A DNA stretch of 64,000 bases from an uncultured Bacilli bacterium (GCA_934129885.1 CAKOWU010000001.1:102672-166671), one strand, 5' to 3'. Counted from the stretch's first letter, positions 25,701-35,033 are shown. A program made the numbers and translations. The notes: a model not told the origin generated them from the sequence alone.

Positions 25701-26037
25701 GATATCTTAAGTAGCCCATAAGGTTTGTTACAATTATTCCACTTTTGTTTGCTATGATGCTGTTGATGGTTTCTAGTCTAGTGGTTTTAAGTTCTGGAGA
25801 TACTGCGAGAGCCTGACTAGTTAGAAAATCGTCCATAGGAAAGAACCATACGTTTTTAGTATGGCACGTTAGTGCGTTGTATATTTTACTCGCATCATTT
25901 AGGTTTGATGTTACAAATATAACTGACTTTTGGTTTTGTTTATATTGATTATATATATATAGGACTTTTAGTTCTTGGGTTAGTCCTACTATGTTTTTAT
26001 TATCTATTTTTTGAAATAGACCTTGTATGAAGTTCAT
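22753..26037 (-). CDS. mfd: Transcription-repair coupling factor Mfd
   Basis: 1094 residues. The N-terminal UvrB-like module without a working ATPase (to about 330) is followed by the RNA polymerase-interaction domain ([17 protein letters not shown] and the following [10 protein letters not shown]), the translocase with Walker [16 protein letters not shown] box [12 protein letters not shown] and [14 protein letters not shown], then helicase motif [11 protein letters not shown] and the C-terminal autoinhibitory domain. Mfd removes RNA polymerase stalled at lesions and recruits UvrA. It starts 10 bases after pth, a conserved pair in Bacilli. Slightly shorter than the Bacillus form (about 1177). 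Confidence 0.98.
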   Translation of the reverse strand: MNFIQGLFQKIDNKNIVGLTQELKVLYIYNQYKQNQKSVIFVTSNLNDASKIYNALTCHTKNVWFFPMDDFLTSQALAVSPELKTTRLETINSIIANKSGIIVTNLMGYLRYLPPKENFKQSYITLKQGDKYTTKSLIQKLYHIGYKRETTIKMTGELAVRGFVIDIYPINQENPIRIEFWDNIIDQIKIFDVTTQRTIKNITETCIYPNTEFLIDKDTFDIPYRDMPKYVSVTNIEQYLDSPLVIYDNYSALKLNYDLLTEEIMNYNIGQNLPPKQKYMNDFYDIQNRNPIIFEDINSNTPNAFNYTAKELLPLKKGLEGLPTILKQCQKSKKTVLIALNDRYQVNKITEYIPDIPNVFTNINQIYLGKINIVIQKMTQGFETDNCVVITPKEIFNQQEQYTYKTKFRFGTRIKDITKLSKGDYIVHGSHGIGKYLGLKTIIKNGLKKDYLTIEYQGGDKLYIPVEKIELISKFSGKEGTVPKLNKLGSKEWQKAKARARKRAENIAEDLLKLYALRETKKGFAFNKDDKNQIEFEKEFKYPPTVDQIKVIEEIKKDMESNKPMDRLLCGDVGYGKTEVAFRAIFKCILSGKQAAILCPTTILSSQHYQNAIERFKSFPVNIEVLNRFVSVKNVKTTLNKLKEGKIDLLIGTHRILSNDVEFKDLGLLVVDEEQRFGVKHKEKIKNYKNNIDVLTLSATPIPRTLQMSIAGIRSLSMIETPPAERYPIQTYVLEENDQIIKETIGKELARNGQIYILFNNIETMQQQQAKIQQLVPGIKIEIAHGRMPKQELEEVMNRFNNHEFDCLLCTTIIETGIDIANVNTLIIIDADHFGLSQLYQIRGRIGRSNKIGYCYLMYNKSKILSEVATKRLKVIKDFTSLGSGFAIAMRDLSIRGAGDLLGQEQAGFIDSVGIEMFLEMLNEEIRKAKGEKIENKEEHATPLINIETSIEDKYVTEDDLKIEIHKKINTIDTEQKLNEIKEELEDRFGKVSETLEIYMYEELFEKEAQKLGITQIRQTKNFIEITVPKEITKDLDGQYLFYETSKLSRMFRFSQKQDNLLITLDIVKLDKHFLYYLLDLLKIINKAKKISDH

Positions 26038-26046
26038 TTTATCACC

Positions 26047-26601
26047 TTAATTGTATTTATTCATAAGACTTTCAAAATCCATGGTTAGATAGTCGTTAAT
26101 AATTGTTGATGCATTTTGATTTATTTTGGTTAATACTTCTGCGTCAGCCTTTGGCATTTTACCTATTACGTAGTTTATTAAATCGTGATTACTATTATTC
26201 GACACACCAATTTTTAGCCTTTTATAATTTTGAGTATGAAGATGGAGTTCAATATTTTTAAGACCATTATGGCCACCAGCAGAGCCTTTTCTTTTAAATT
26301 TTATTTTGCCTAGAGGTGTATCTATATCATCATGAATTATTAATATATCTTCTATGTTTATTTTGAAAAAGTCTACATATGGTTTTACTACTTCACCTGA
26401 TAGATTCATATATTTTTGGGGTTTTAGTAATATAATTGTTTCATCATTTTTTTTGAATGATGTATATAAGCCCCCTAATTTACTTTTGTTTATTTCTAGT
26501 TTATTTGCTTTTGCGTAGCAATCTACAAAGTTAAAACCAGCGTTATGCCTTGTTTTTTCATACTCTTTACCGGGGTTACCTAGTCCAACTATTAATTTCA
26601 T
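26047..26601 (-). CDS. pth: Peptidyl-tRNA hydrolase
   Basis: 184 residues. The catalytic His is in the block TRHNAGF (H20). The acidic loop HDDIDTPLGKIKFKRKGSAGGHNGL includes the catalytic Asp and the tRNA-contact residues, and N10 is in GLGNPGKEYEKT. It recycles peptidyl-tRNAs released from stalled ribosomes. It is the first gene of the pth-mfd pair. Confidence 0.98.
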   Translation of the reverse strand: MKLIVGLGNPGKEYEKTRHNAGFNFVDCYAKANKLEINKSKLGGLYTSFKKNDETIILLKPQKYMNLSGEVVKPYVDFFKINIEDILIIHDDIDTPLGKIKFKRKGSAGGHNGLKNIELHLHTQNYKRLKIGVSNNSNHDLINYVIGKMPKADAEVLTKINQNASTIINDYLTMDFESLMNKYN

Positions 26602-26763
26602 TTTAACACCTCTCGTTTTATGTTATTTTGTTTATAAATCTTTTATTTTATGACAGCTCCATTGCATATTATAATTTTCTCACCTAAAACAGCTGTAGCA
26701 TACTTTTGTACATCTGCCTACGATTTTATTAAAAAATTTTTTTGTAATTTATATTGATACTAC
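26602..26763. other. Promoter region upstream of pth, no gene
   Basis: A TATAAT on the minus strand (near 26667-26672) could be the pth -10. CAGCTG motifs and A/T-rich sequence are present. Nothing else is recognisable. Confidence 0.35.
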
Positions 26764-26799
26764 AAAAAATGCTCGAATATAATATTTGAAGCATTTTTT
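26764..26799. terminator. Bidirectional terminator at the cassette boundary
   Basis: The perfect 10-base arms AAAAAATGCT and AGCATTTTTT flank a 16-base loop. It ends the leftward surface gene at 26903 and insulates pth. Confidence 0.85.
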
Positions 26800-26902
26800 A
26801 TAATATAGTATTATTTATATATATGCACGCTCAATTTCTAATTGGCATATTTATTATAGCAAAAATATTTTGGTTTGTCTTTTGATATATGTATTTTTTT
26901 TA

Positions 26903-28018
26903 TTATTTTAGCCAATTTATGGTGGCATTTGGTGCTCCCCACGGCGAACCTGCCACTGAGTTCTCGGCTTTATTTATATTTATTGTTTTTAAATCTGGAT
27001 TAGAGATAAATGCTGTGTCATCAATTTTGGTTACACCAGAACCAATTGTTACTTTTATTAGTTTAGCATTTCTAAAGGCGGAAAAGTCTATTCCTTCTAC
27101 GCTATTTGGAATAGTTAGTTCTTTATAATCGCCATTTTCAAATGCTTGTCCTTCTATTATTTTAATCCCTTCATTTAAAGTTAATGTTTGGGCGTTGTTT
27201 CCAGAAAAAGCTATAAATCCAACATGTTCTACTGAACTTGGGATAGTTAAATTTTTGAAATATACTCCTCTACAAGCGTTTGAAGATATTGTTTTTACAT
27301 TTGGTAATGTAAGATTAGAGCCGTTTTTAATAGCACAACTGTCTAGTTCTTCATAGTTAATGCTGCCGTCAGAATTTCTTCCATATATAAAAGCATCTTC
27401 TTCTTTAAAATTATTATTTGCAAAACTTCCACCGCCTAGATATGTTACGGATGACGGAATATCAATGCTTGTGAGATTATTGTTTCCAAATGCTCTAGTA
27501 CCAATTGATGTTAAAGAATTTGGCAATGTTAAAGCGGTTAAGTTGTTGCTAGCGAAGGCTTCTGTTCCAATTTTTTGAACATTCTTTCCTAATTTTAAAT
27601 ACGCAATATTATTATCTACAAAAGCATTATCGCCAATAACTGTTATAGTATCGGGTATTATTACACTGGTTAATCCTTTGTTATAGAATGGTCCATAGAA
27701 ACCAATTTGATTAGACCAGCCGCCATTGTTTATTTTAGTAACTGTTAACCCCTTTATGGTAGATGGTATATTTATTTCATTACCACAAGTTTTATCATAA
27801 CCTGTTATGGTTACGGTACCGTCTCCATTATCTGATGTTTCGTAACATTTATCTGACACTTTATATATATTGCCTTTTGCTGATAAATTTATGGCTGTGG
27901 AAAAAGCAGAATAACCTATGACGAGTATAAACGTTAAACTGAAAAGCAATGTTGTAATTAATATTCTACGCTTTATTATATCTTTTTTTCTTAATCTTCT
28001 CCTTTGTAATTTTCTCAT
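26903..28018 (-). CDS. LRR_5 (BspA-like) surface protein with Y-S-A-F-S-T leader
   Basis: 371 residues. A very basic start (MRKLQRRRLRKKDIIKRR) and a hydrophobic helix (about 19-37) end in GYSAFSTAINLSAKGNI. A Cys-containing linker (SDKCYETSDNGDG) is followed by LRR_5 repeats, e.g. VIIPDTITVIGDNAFVDNN and LTLPNSLTSIGTRAFGNNN, and a typical ending PNATINWLK. LRR_5/BspA proteins are exported and often bind host or microbial surfaces; no ligand can be assigned. The SDKC-TSDNGDG linker is nearly identical in the protein at 53349-54152. No HTH gene is adjacent, but a palindrome lies upstream at 28053. Confidence 0.87.
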   Translation of the reverse strand: MRKLQRRRLRKKDIIKRRILITTLLFSLTFILVIGYSAFSTAINLSAKGNIYKVSDKCYETSDNGDGTVTITGYDKTCGNEINIPSTIKGLTVTKINNGGWSNQIGFYGPFYNKGLTSVIIPDTITVIGDNAFVDNNIAYLKLGKNVQKIGTEAFASNNLTALTLPNSLTSIGTRAFGNNNLTSIDIPSSVTYLGGGSFANNNFKEEDAFIYGRNSDGSINYEELDSCAIKNGSNLTLPNVKTISSNACRGVYFKNLTIPSSVEHVGFIAFSGNNAQTLTLNEGIKIIEGQAFENGDYKELTIPNSVEGIDFSAFRNAKLIKVTIGSGVTKIDDTAFISNPDLKTININKAENSVAGSPWGAPNATINWLK

Positions 28019-28052
28019 ATATTATGGACATCCTTTCCACTAGAATTATCAC

Positions 28053-28067
28053 ATAACTACCAGTTAT
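28053..28067. promoter_or_regulatory. Palindromic operator-like site upstream of the LRR_5 gene
   Basis: The perfect arms ATAACT and AGTTAT flank 3 bases, 35 bases upstream of the start codon. The position matches the operators of the other cassettes. Confidence 0.5.
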
Positions 28068-28162
28068 ACGTTAATTTTTGGCTTTTACGATATATTTAGT
28101 AACATTTCTATATTTTGGTGTAGTTAAAGCACTTTAGTTTATAAATGATAGTTATTTACTAC

Positions 28163-28196
28163 ACAACAAAACCATAGTTTTTAAAATCATGGTTTT
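28163..28196 (-). terminator. rsmI terminator
   Basis: The arms AAAACCAT and ATGGTTTT overlap the rsmI stop codon, with T-rich sequence following on the minus strand. Confidence 0.75.
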
Positions 28197-29025
28197 ACTT
28201 ATGGTATTCATTATATACTTCACTTTTGGGGATGTCTCGTTCTTTGGCTACTAGTTTTATGGCTTCTTTTGAGGTTAATCCATCTTCCATATAAAGTTTG
28301 ATATGTTCTATTATTGATAGGTTTTCAAAGTTATGTTTTTCTTTATTTCCTTCTACTATTAGAACTATTTCGCCCTTTATTTCTTCAGTTTCTTTGATTA
28401 GGTAATCAATATCTCCTCTGATTATTTCTTCGTATTTTTTACTTATTTCTCTGGCTATGGCACAGTATCTATTACCAAATACTTCTTTGATATTTTGTAA
28501 TGTTTTATTTATACGATGTGGGGCTTCATAGAATATTATTGTAAATGGTTGCTGTTTTAGATTTTCTAATTCTTTTTTTCTTTTGGTTTCTTTACTATTT
28601 AAAAAGCCATAAAAAATAAATTTATCTGGTAGGCCTGACATGACTAGGGCTGGTACAAATGCGGTGGGTCCTGGGAGACATACTGTATTATAGTTGTTTT
28701 CAATGGCCGTTTTGGCAAGGATGTACCCTGGATCGCTTATTACTGGGGTACCTCTATCACTGACTACGGCTACTGATTTACCAAGTTTAAGGTATTCTAA
28801 TAATTTTGTTTTATTGTTTTCTTCGTTATATAAATGGCTAGATATTAATTTTTTTGAAATGTTATAGTAGTCTAATAGTTTTTTTGTTACTCTTGTATCT
28901 TCCGAAAAAATTACTGCTACTTCTTTTAAGATATTTAAGGCTCTGATAGTTATATCTTCCATGTTTCCTATTGGTGTTGGTATTAGGTATACTACTGGAG
29001 TGCCGTCATAACTTTTTTGTTTCAT
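28195..29025 (-). CDS. rsmI: 16S rRNA (cytidine1402-2'-O)-methyltransferase RsmI
   Basis: 276 residues with the tetrapyrrole-methylase fold. Motifs: VVYLIPTPIGNMEDITIRA, the loop SEDTRVTKKLL, VSDRGTPVISDPGY and LPGPTAFVPALVMSGLP. It methylates the ribose of C1402 in the 16S decoding centre, together with RsmH on the base. It is the last gene of the long dnaX operon and starts 7 bases after trmN6. The Bacillus yazA nuclease gene usually found between them is absent. Confidence 0.98.
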   Translation of the reverse strand: MKQKSYDGTPVVYLIPTPIGNMEDITIRALNILKEVAVIFSEDTRVTKKLLDYYNISKKLISSHLYNEENNKTKLLEYLKLGKSVAVVSDRGTPVISDPGYILAKTAIENNYNTVCLPGPTAFVPALVMSGLPDKFIFYGFLNSKETKRKKELENLKQQPFTIIFYEAPHRINKTLQNIKEVFGNRYCAIAREISKKYEEIIRGDIDYLIKETEEIKGEIVLIVEGNKEKHNFENLSIIEHIKLYMEDGLTSKEAIKLVAKERDIPKSEVYNEYHK

Positions 29026-29032
29026 GTTTCAC

Positions 29033-29752
29033 CTACTTAAAATATTGTTTTATTTCGTTTGTATATTGGCCATCGCTAGTATGAGCGATTAATGGTGGTA
29101 AGACTTTTAAGCCTTGGTTTGCATTTAATCTTGCTTCTATTAATACTGTATTTGCATTTTGATGTTCTTTTGGGTATATGAACATAATTTTTTTTGGTTC
29201 TAAATTATATTTTGTCATGGTTTCTAGTATTTCGTGCAAGCGCTCTGGTCGATGAACTAGGGCGAAAATGCCATCGTTTTTTAATAGTCTTTTAACGATT
29301 TGACAAAGGTTATCTAGATTTAGTTCGACTTCGTGTCTAGCGATTGTTTTATAGTCGTTTTTATTTAAATTAGAATTTTCTGTTACTTTGAAATATGGTG
29401 GATTACATGTGATGACATCATAGTAATTTGGTTCCATTGTTTGATATATTTGTTTTATATCAGCATTTATTAGATTAATTTGGTTTTCCAAATTATTTAT
29501 TTTGACTGTTTTTTGTGCTAATGCATAGACGTCTTTTTGAATTTCAACGGCTATGATGTGGGCATTTGTTTTTGTTGATAATATTAATGGTATTGGTGCG
29601 TTACCTGTGCCAATATCTAATATATTTTTGATATTTTTATTTATAGTAACAAAATTAGGCAATAAAACGGAGTCTAGTGAGAAACTAAACATTTCTGGAT
29701 TTTGATATATTTTTATATCTTCATACCCTAATAGGTCATTTATTGTTTCCAT
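29033..29752 (-). CDS. trmN6: tRNA1(Val) (adenine37-N6)-methyltransferase TrmN6/YabB
   Basis: 239 residues. It is a Rossmann-fold methyltransferase with the SAM loop NILDIGTGNAPIPLIL, acidic VEIQKDV and the N6-adenine catalytic motif NPPYF (in DVITCNPPYF). It methylates A37 of tRNA-Val in characterised relatives. It overlaps ricT by one base and precedes rsmI, matching the Bacillus order yaaT-yabA-yabB-yazA-yabC apart from the missing yabA and yazA. Confidence 0.93.
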   Translation of the reverse strand: METINDLLGYEDIKIYQNPEMFSFSLDSVLLPNFVTINKNIKNILDIGTGNAPIPLILSTKTNAHIIAVEIQKDVYALAQKTVKINNLENQINLINADIKQIYQTMEPNYYDVITCNPPYFKVTENSNLNKNDYKTIARHEVELNLDNLCQIVKRLLKNDGIFALVHRPERLHEILETMTKYNLEPKKIMFIYPKEHQNANTVLIEARLNANQGLKVLPPLIAHTSDGQYTNEIKQYFK

Positions 29753-30522
29753 TATTTTTTGTCAACCATTACTATGGTATTGTCTTTGGTTTTTACTTTG
29801 TATTTTTGTTTTAATATATCTAATCCAATTACGGTACCTTCACCATTTGGAGTGTCTATTTTATCGCCTATTTTTAGCATGCATTTTTTTGCACACGTAT
29901 AGCCTTCGTCTTCATATTTTAGGCAACACATCAGTCTTCCACAGGCACCATTTATTTTTGAAGGGTTAAGGGCTAGATTTTGATTTTTGGCCATGTTTAT
30001 TGATACAGCATCTAAATCTTTTAGAAATCTTGAACAACATAATTTTTGTCCACAAATACCTACTCCACTTATCTCTTTGGCTTTGTCTCTGGCCCCTATT
30101 TGCCTTAATTCAATTCTTACTTTGTAAAGAGCCGCTAAATCTTTGGCGAGCGTACGGAAGTCAATTCTACTTTCGGCTGTAAATCTAAATATTAGTTTAT
30201 CTCTATCAAAGGTGTAGTTAGCGTCGATGATATTCATGTTTAATTTATATTTTTGAACAAGTTCTTTAGCTTTTTTGAGAGCAGTGTCGGCATCTTTTCG
30301 ATTTTTTAGGTATCTTTGATAATCTTTTTTGCTTGATATTCTGATGATTTTAGGCAAATGTTCTGACTTGGTTTGGGGTCTTAATTTTTTTACTATTCCA
30401 AACTGCGGACCTTGCGACGTTTCGACGATTACGGTGATGTTTTTCTTTAGGCTAAATTTGGTGCTGTCGTAATAGGTTATTGTTTGGCTGCCATTTATTT
30501 CTACTCCTACAGCTTGTTTCAT
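29752..30522 (-). CDS. ricT: RicT/YaaT, PSP1-domain stage 0 sporulation protein
   Basis: 256 residues. It is a PSP1 C-terminal domain protein with paired cysteines CGQKLCCSRFL and CGRLMCCLKYE, which in Bacillus bind iron-sulfur clusters in the RicA-RicF-RicT complex. That complex controls RNase Y-dependent mRNA maturation and promotes Spo0A phosphorylation. RicA and RicF are not in this window. The start overlaps holB by 4 bases. Confidence 0.95.
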   Translation of the reverse strand: MKQAVGVEINGSQTITYYDSTKFSLKKNITVIVETSQGPQFGIVKKLRPQTKSEHLPKIIRISSKKDYQRYLKNRKDADTALKKAKELVQKYKLNMNIIDANYTFDRDKLIFRFTAESRIDFRTLAKDLAALYKVRIELRQIGARDKAKEISGVGICGQKLCCSRFLKDLDAVSINMAKNQNLALNPSKINGACGRLMCCLKYEDEGYTCAKKCMLKIGDKIDTPNGEGTVIGLDILKQKYKVKTKDNTIVMVDKK

Positions 30523-31472
30523 GATTTCACTTCCTCTAGTGCTATTATTAATCCGTCTACTAATAATTTTGTATTAACGTTAAATTTTATGCGGTTTTTG
30601 TAGTCTTCTACGATGTTTATTTTATCTATGATTTGAATGATTGTGTTTTTTTTAGTTATTTCCCCGAGTTCATTTTGATAGTCTTTAAATATTTCTACTT
30701 TTCTATTTAATTTTAGATTAAATACGTCTTTATAAAATGCGATTATAACACTGAAGGCTCTATTTAGTTTTTCTTTATCTGATATGTTTTCGCAGAAAAT
30801 ATTGTTCTTATTGATTAGTGTTTTTTTGTGATTATATTCATAATAGGTAATAAATTCTATTACGGTTTTTATTTGCTGTTCTATATTGTTATTTTCTTCT
30901 TCCGTGAGATCATTGTAAATAATTTTTTTCAGCTTTTCTACAGTGGTTTTGTTGGTGATGTGTATATTTTGCGAGTTAAGTGTAACAATTTGACATCTTG
31001 AGACTATGGTTCTTAATAATTTTTCTTTATTGTCGGTTAGTAGTAGTGCCACGACGTTTTCTGGTGGCTCTTCTAAAAATTTTAGAATTGAGTTGGCTGA
31101 TTGGTTATTCATTTGATCAGCATGTTTTATAACATATACTTTGTTTTTTCCATAGATTGATTTTTTTGAAAACTCGTTTTGCAGTTCAATTAGTTGATTT
31201 TTCTTTATCATTAATCCGTCAGGTTCTATTATTGTTATTTCTGGAAAGTTACCAGCATCTATCGTTTCGCACTGGTAACAATTACGACAGTTTTGATGGT
31301 TGGTGTAGGAAAATGGACACAGTATGGCTTTTGCGAATGAAAGAGCCAAATTCGTTCCGTTTGAATTTGGACTGATTTCTATTATGTAGGCGTGTGATAC
31401 TTTATTTTGTTTTATTGCATTTTTTAGTATAGTATACGCTTGTGGTTCTATTTGTTTAAATTCATCCAACAT
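30519..31472 (-). CDS. holB: DNA polymerase III delta-prime subunit HolB
   Basis: 317 residues. The clamp-loader subunit keeps the four-Cys zinc module (C near the start of CPFSYTNHQNCRNCYQC) and the SRC motif (VSRCQIVTL), but Walker A is degenerate, as usual for delta-prime (ISPNSNGTNLA). It supports loading of the beta clamp encoded by dnaN. It lies between bofA and ricT with a 14-base gap to bofA; tmk and yaaQ, which usually lie before it in Bacillus, are absent here. Confidence 0.94.
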   Translation of the reverse strand: MLDEFKQIEPQAYTILKNAIKQNKVSHAYIIEISPNSNGTNLALSFAKAILCPFSYTNHQNCRNCYQCETIDAGNFPEITIIEPDGLMIKKNQLIELQNEFSKKSIYGKNKVYVIKHADQMNNQSANSILKFLEEPPENVVALLLTDNKEKLLRTIVSRCQIVTLNSQNIHITNKTTVEKLKKIIYNDLTEEENNNIEQQIKTVIEFITYYEYNHKKTLINKNNIFCENISDKEKLNRAFSVIIAFYKDVFNLKLNRKVEIFKDYQNELGEITKKNTIIQIIDKINIVEDYKNRIKFNVNTKLLVDGLIIALEEVKS

Positions 31473-31486
31473 TTTATCTTATCCTT

Positions 31487-31675
31487 TTACATCAATATTT
31501 GTTTTACTATTATGAGTATTATTAGTCCTGGCACGCTTAATATGGTCATAAATATTATTGTTATGATGTTGATTGGTATTAATAGTGTTGATGGGGCAAT
31601 TAGGTTATAACCATATAATAGACCAAAGGCCGCAAGTATTTTTTTGAATATTTTTAATATTAATTTTAATATCAT
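31487..31675 (-). CDS. bofA: BofA-family pro-sigma-K processing inhibitor
   Basis: 62 residues, mainly two hydrophobic helices, with the family pattern LIAPSTLLIPINIITI near the middle and LSVPGLIILIIVK at the end. In Bacillus, BofA holds the SpoIVFB protease inactive until the engulfment signal. It lies between recR and holB as in Bacillus (recR-yaaL-bofA). Together with spoIIR and ricT it is a sign of sporulation ancestry. The protein is smaller than the 87-residue Bacillus form. Confidence 0.85.
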   Translation of the reverse strand: MILKLILKIFKKILAAFGLLYGYNLIAPSTLLIPINIITIIFMTILSVPGLIILIIVKQILM

Positions 31676-31713
31676 TTTACACCTCTATATATTATATATA
31701 AGGCGTGAGTGTT

Positions 31714-32310
31714 TTATGATATTTCGCTTCTTGTTGATAGTGCTACTTCAAGTGTTAATGGGTCCATGTAATCGATATCTGCGCCCATTGGTACGCCTTG
31801 AGCAAGTTTTGATACTTTTATATTTTCGTCTTTTAATAATTTTTGAATATATAATGCGGTTGTTTCTCCTTCAATGGTTGGTCTTACGGCTATTATGACT
31901 TCTTTGGGCTTTTCTGTTTTTATTCTTGTAATTAGGGATTCAATATTTATATCTTCTGGGTTAATGCCATCTAATGGTGAGATTAGTCCATTTAAGACAT
32001 GATATGTACCATTATATTTTCCTATTTTTTCGAATGCTATAATATTTTTGCTTTCTTCTACGACGCATATTATGTCTTTACTACGAGTTTCGTCTTCACA
32101 TATGGGGCAATATTCTGTTTCGGAATAATTTCCACAGGTTTTGCAAGTGGTTATTTTGATTTTAACATCTTTTAATGTACTTGAAAAGGTGTTTATTATA
32201 TCATCATCCATTGCCAGACATGATAATGCTAGACGTTCGGCGTTTTTTTCACCTATTCCTGGTAGTTTTTTAAAGCATTCTATTAATTTTTTTATTGTTT
32301 CTGGATACAT
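31714..32310 (-). CDS. recR: Recombination mediator RecR
   Basis: 198 residues. The helix-hairpin-helix LPGIGEKNAERLA, zinc finger CKTCGNYSETEYCPIC and Toprim domain (ICVVEESKN, then GGLISPLDGINPED in family-typical form) are all present. It works with RecF and RecO to load RecA on gapped DNA; recF lies in this window. It is adjacent to ybaB, with a stop-start spacing of zero. Confidence 0.98.
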   Translation of the reverse strand: MYPETIKKLIECFKKLPGIGEKNAERLALSCLAMDDDIINTFSSTLKDVKIKITTCKTCGNYSETEYCPICEDETRSKDIICVVEESKNIIAFEKIGKYNGTYHVLNGLISPLDGINPEDINIESLITRIKTEKPKEVIIAVRPTIEGETTALYIQKLLKDENIKVSKLAQGVPMGADIDYMDPLTLEVALSTRSEIS

Positions 32311-32607
32311 TTAAAATAAGCCTGGCATTCCTTTAGTATATTGTCCGAGTTTTTTTTCTGTCATGTCTTCAATTTGTTTGTTGGCGTCGTTTACGGCGAC
32401 TAATATTATGTCTTCTAACATTTCTATTTCGTCTTTTTCTAAAGAATCTACGTCAATTTTAACTCCAGTAACTTCTCTATTACCTTTCATTGTAATTGTT
32501 ACAAAAGATGATTTTCCTTCAAACGTAGCATCATCTATTTCTTGTTTTTGTTTCATCATATCTTTTTGCATTTTTTGTGCTTGTTTCATCATTGCTTGTA
32601 TATTCAT
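32311..32607 (-). CDS. ybaB: YbaB/EbfC family nucleoid-associated protein
   Basis: 98 residues. The N-terminal amphipathic helix starts MNIQAMMKQAQKMQKDMMKQ and the core contains VTGVKIDVDSL, typical of the family. It binds DNA as a dimer. Encoded between dnaX and recR in nearly all bacteria, as here. RBS AAAGAGGAG before the ATG. Confidence 0.97.
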   Translation of the reverse strand: MNIQAMMKQAQKMQKDMMKQKQEIDDATFEGKSSFVTITMKGNREVTGVKIDVDSLEKDEIEMLEDIILVAVNDANKQIEDMTEKKLGQYTKGMPGLF

Positions 32608-32625
32608 TTTATCTCCTCTTTCTTT

Positions 32626-34374
32626 TTAATTATACTCTATTATATCATTAAAGTCTGATAATTTTTTGTTGTTTGTAACATTTTTATTTTTTATTTGTGA
32701 TGTTTCGTCTATGTATTCGTATTTTTTCTTTTTACTATTGAATTCTTGTTTTATTTTTTCCCATTCTTCGGAATTTACAGATATTACTTTATAGTTTTTG
32801 TTTAGAAGTTTTTGTATAATGACTTCTATTTGGGATATTTTTTGATTAAAGACGTTACTATCTCGCGGTGTGTTATACATAAATATTATATTGTTGGCAC
32901 TGGCGGCTTTTAAGGTTCCATCTAATATTATTGATATATATTTACTTTGAGATGAATCTAGTAGATGTTCATTTAATGTTTTTATTTGGGTATTAATTTG
33001 GTTAGTTAATTTTTTATTAAAACCAGCAAGGGTATTATTAACTCTTATTTTTTTTATGTCTTCTATTTCTTCCCGTGGAATATCAACTTTTAATTCTAGA
33101 TTTTTTGATATGTTTGTTTCATTTTTTGTGATTTCTTGTACTTTATTAAAATTATTTTCATTCGTGTATATGGTTTCAGTGATGACAGGTATTATTGGTT
33201 TTGGGTTTAATTCTGACTCATGTATGCTTGCGGATGGCTGGGGCTCTGGTGGTGTATTATTTATTTTATTTTCCACGTTGTTATCAATAATAATTGGTTT
33301 TTTGCGTACATGTGTTTGTGATATTTTGATAATTGTTAGTTCAAAAATTAATCTTTTATTTGTTGTATTTTTTACTTTGTTTAGTGCGTCATTAAATTCT
33401 TCTATATATTTTATTATATCGTCTGAACTGATTTCGTTTATATTTTCAGAAAAGTGCTCATTTTCGTTCTTCTTTTCGTTATAATATTTTGGTGCTTCTT
33501 TAGCAAGCAGCATTTTTTTCAAAAAATCTATTAATTGTTCTATAATTTTGGCAAAATTTTTGCCATTTTTATCATATTGGTCTATTTTTTCGAATATTTT
33601 CTCTATTTTTCCACATGATATGGCATAAATCATTGTTTCTAATTCTGTAAATGTTATTGTTCCGTTTAACTGATGTACATTTTCAATGGTTATTTTTCCT
33701 TCTGAATATAGTGAAAGTTGGTCAAGCATGCTTACTGAGTCTCTCATTCCTCCATCACATATTCTTGCAATTTCACCTAAAGCGTCGTCCGTTATATCTA
33801 TGCTTTCTTTGGCTGCGATTTCTTTTAACCTTTCTTCAATACTATGATTATTTATTTTTTTGAAGTCAAATCGTTGGCAACGTGACAATATTGTTTCTGG
33901 TATTTTATACGGTTCTGTGGTTGCAAGAATGAATATTGCGTGACGTGGTGGTTCTTCCAATGTTTTTAACAATGCATTAAAGGCTCCTATTGTTAACATA
34001 TGGACCTCATCAATTATATATACTTTGTATTTTCCATTAGCTGGTACTAGGTCTATTTTACTTTTTAATTCTCTTATTTCATCTACACCGTTATTTGAAG
34101 CAGCATCTATTTCAATTATATCGCTGTTATTTTTTTCTATGCATGACTTACATTTTCCACAGGCTTTGTAGTCTTCTCTATGTTCACAATTTATTATTTT
34201 TGAAAATATTTTTGCTATACTTGTTTTGCCCGTTCCTCTTGGTCCAGCAAAAAGATATGCATGACTTATTTTATCCTGCATTATGGTATTTTTTATTATG
34301 GTCACGATTGTATCTTGACCATATATTTCATCTAGTTCTTTTGGTCTATATTTTCTATATAATGCTTGATACAA
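32626..34374 (-). CDS. dnaX: DNA polymerase III subunits gamma/tau
   Basis: 582 residues. The ATPase has Walker A GPRGTGKTS, the zinc module CEHREDYKACGKCKSC, Walker B YKVYIIDEVHML and sensor I SRCQRFDF. The long low-complexity linker (about 370-450) and the C-terminal domain would mediate alpha and DnaB contacts. It is the motor of the clamp loader. A shorter gamma form by frameshift was not evident. It heads the ybaB-recR-bofA-holB-ricT block. Confidence 0.97.
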   Translation of the reverse strand: MYQALYRKYRPKELDEIYGQDTIVTIIKNTIMQDKISHAYLFAGPRGTGKTSIAKIFSKIINCEHREDYKACGKCKSCIEKNNSDIIEIDAASNNGVDEIRELKSKIDLVPANGKYKVYIIDEVHMLTIGAFNALLKTLEEPPRHAIFILATTEPYKIPETILSRCQRFDFKKINNHSIEERLKEIAAKESIDITDDALGEIARICDGGMRDSVSMLDQLSLYSEGKITIENVHQLNGTITFTELETMIYAISCGKIEKIFEKIDQYDKNGKNFAKIIEQLIDFLKKMLLAKEAPKYYNEKKNENEHFSENINEISSDDIIKYIEEFNDALNKVKNTTNKRLIFELTIIKISQTHVRKKPIIIDNNVENKINNTPPEPQPSASIHESELNPKPIIPVITETIYTNENNFNKVQEITKNETNISKNLELKVDIPREEIEDIKKIRVNNTLAGFNKKLTNQINTQIKTLNEHLLDSSQSKYISIILDGTLKAASANNIIFMYNTPRDSNVFNQKISQIEVIIQKLLNKNYKVISVNSEEWEKIKQEFNSKKKKYEYIDETSQIKNKNVTNNKKLSDFNDIIEYN

Positions 34375-34443
34375 GTTATCACCTCTTTATGTGTTTATTA
34401 TATCATTTTTCCACAGTTATTGCATTTTTGTAATAGTTTTTTA

Positions 34444-34860
34444 TTATTTTCTAATTTTTTGGAAAAAATTTTTTACTAATTGTTCGGAACAACCATTGTC
34501 ATTTATTTTTTCTATTGAAAAGTTATTTTTCTCTTCATTTGATGATAGAACACTTGTATTTTTTGCAGCATAATATACTTTTTTTATTTTTGCTTGTTCT
34601 ATTACACTTTTACACATTTTACAGGGCTCTAGCGTTACATATAGTTCACAATTATTTAAATGCCAAGTATTTTTCTGCTTTGCCACTTTATTTATTACAT
34701 TTATTTCTGCATGACCAGTTATTAGTTGTGTTTTTTCTCTTGTGTTATGGCTTTTGGCAATTATTTTATTATTTTCCACAATTACAGCACCAACTGGTAT
34801 GTCTGCGGTTTTAAGACTTTTTTTTGCTTCTTTTATTGCTATATCTATATATTTGTTCAT
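34444..34860 (-). CDS. tadA: tRNA adenosine(34) deaminase TadA
   Basis: 138 residues. Zinc ligands and catalytic Glu are H50, E52 (HAE in ITGHAEINV) and C80, C83 (EPCKMC). It converts A34 of tRNA-Arg(ACG) to inosine. The gene lies directly downstream of the SRP RNA gene and upstream of dnaX, a common Firmicutes arrangement. It is a little short at the C-terminus (QLVKNFFQKIRK) compared with the usual 150-160. Confidence 0.97.
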   Translation of the reverse strand: MNKYIDIAIKEAKKSLKTADIPVGAVIVENNKIIAKSHNTREKTQLITGHAEINVINKVAKQKNTWHLNNCELYVTLEPCKMCKSVIEQAKIKKVYYAAKNTSVLSSNEEKNNFSIEKINDNGCSEQLVKNFFQKIRK

Positions 34861-34869
34861 ATTTTACCT

Positions 34870-34950
34870 CGAAAAAAGTGCACACATCTAGAGATCCTTA
34901 AGGCTGCTATCTTCCGATTCTGACCTGGTTCGAATATAGATGTTGCACTG
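34870..34950 (-). ncRNA. ffs: Signal recognition particle RNA, small bacterial type
   Basis: The minus strand carries the SRP apical domain: CCAGGTCAGAAT, a CGGAAG tetraloop closing pair, then ATAGCAGCCTTAAGG. The flanking arms GTGCAACATCTA and TAGATGTGTGCAC pair to form the long stem. A run of T follows as the terminator. This is the 4.5S-like form of about 80 nt without an Alu domain. It is the scaffold for Ffh in co-translational membrane targeting. The tadA start codon is about 10 bases further on. Confidence 0.93.
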
Positions 34951-35017
34951 TTTACATTTTATATTTTTTTACTCATAATATCAAGATTTTTACACCTTTT
35001 ATAACATAAAATAGCAA

Positions 35018-35033
35018 TGTTCCACGTGGAACA
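35018..35033. promoter_or_regulatory. parS site 1 (C type)
   Basis: TGTTCCACGTGGAACA, a full ParB site matching TGTTNCACGTGNAACA. It lies at the centre of a 30-base perfect palindrome (35011-35040). Confidence 0.95.

Noticed and set aside
32626..34374. Programmed frameshift in dnaX
   Set aside because: No A-AAA-AAG-type slippery site followed by a stem and stop was found near the expected place.
34461..34960. tRNA-like fold near the SRP RNA
   Set aside because: The conserved apical loop and stem fit SRP RNA; no cloverleaf or T-loop is present.
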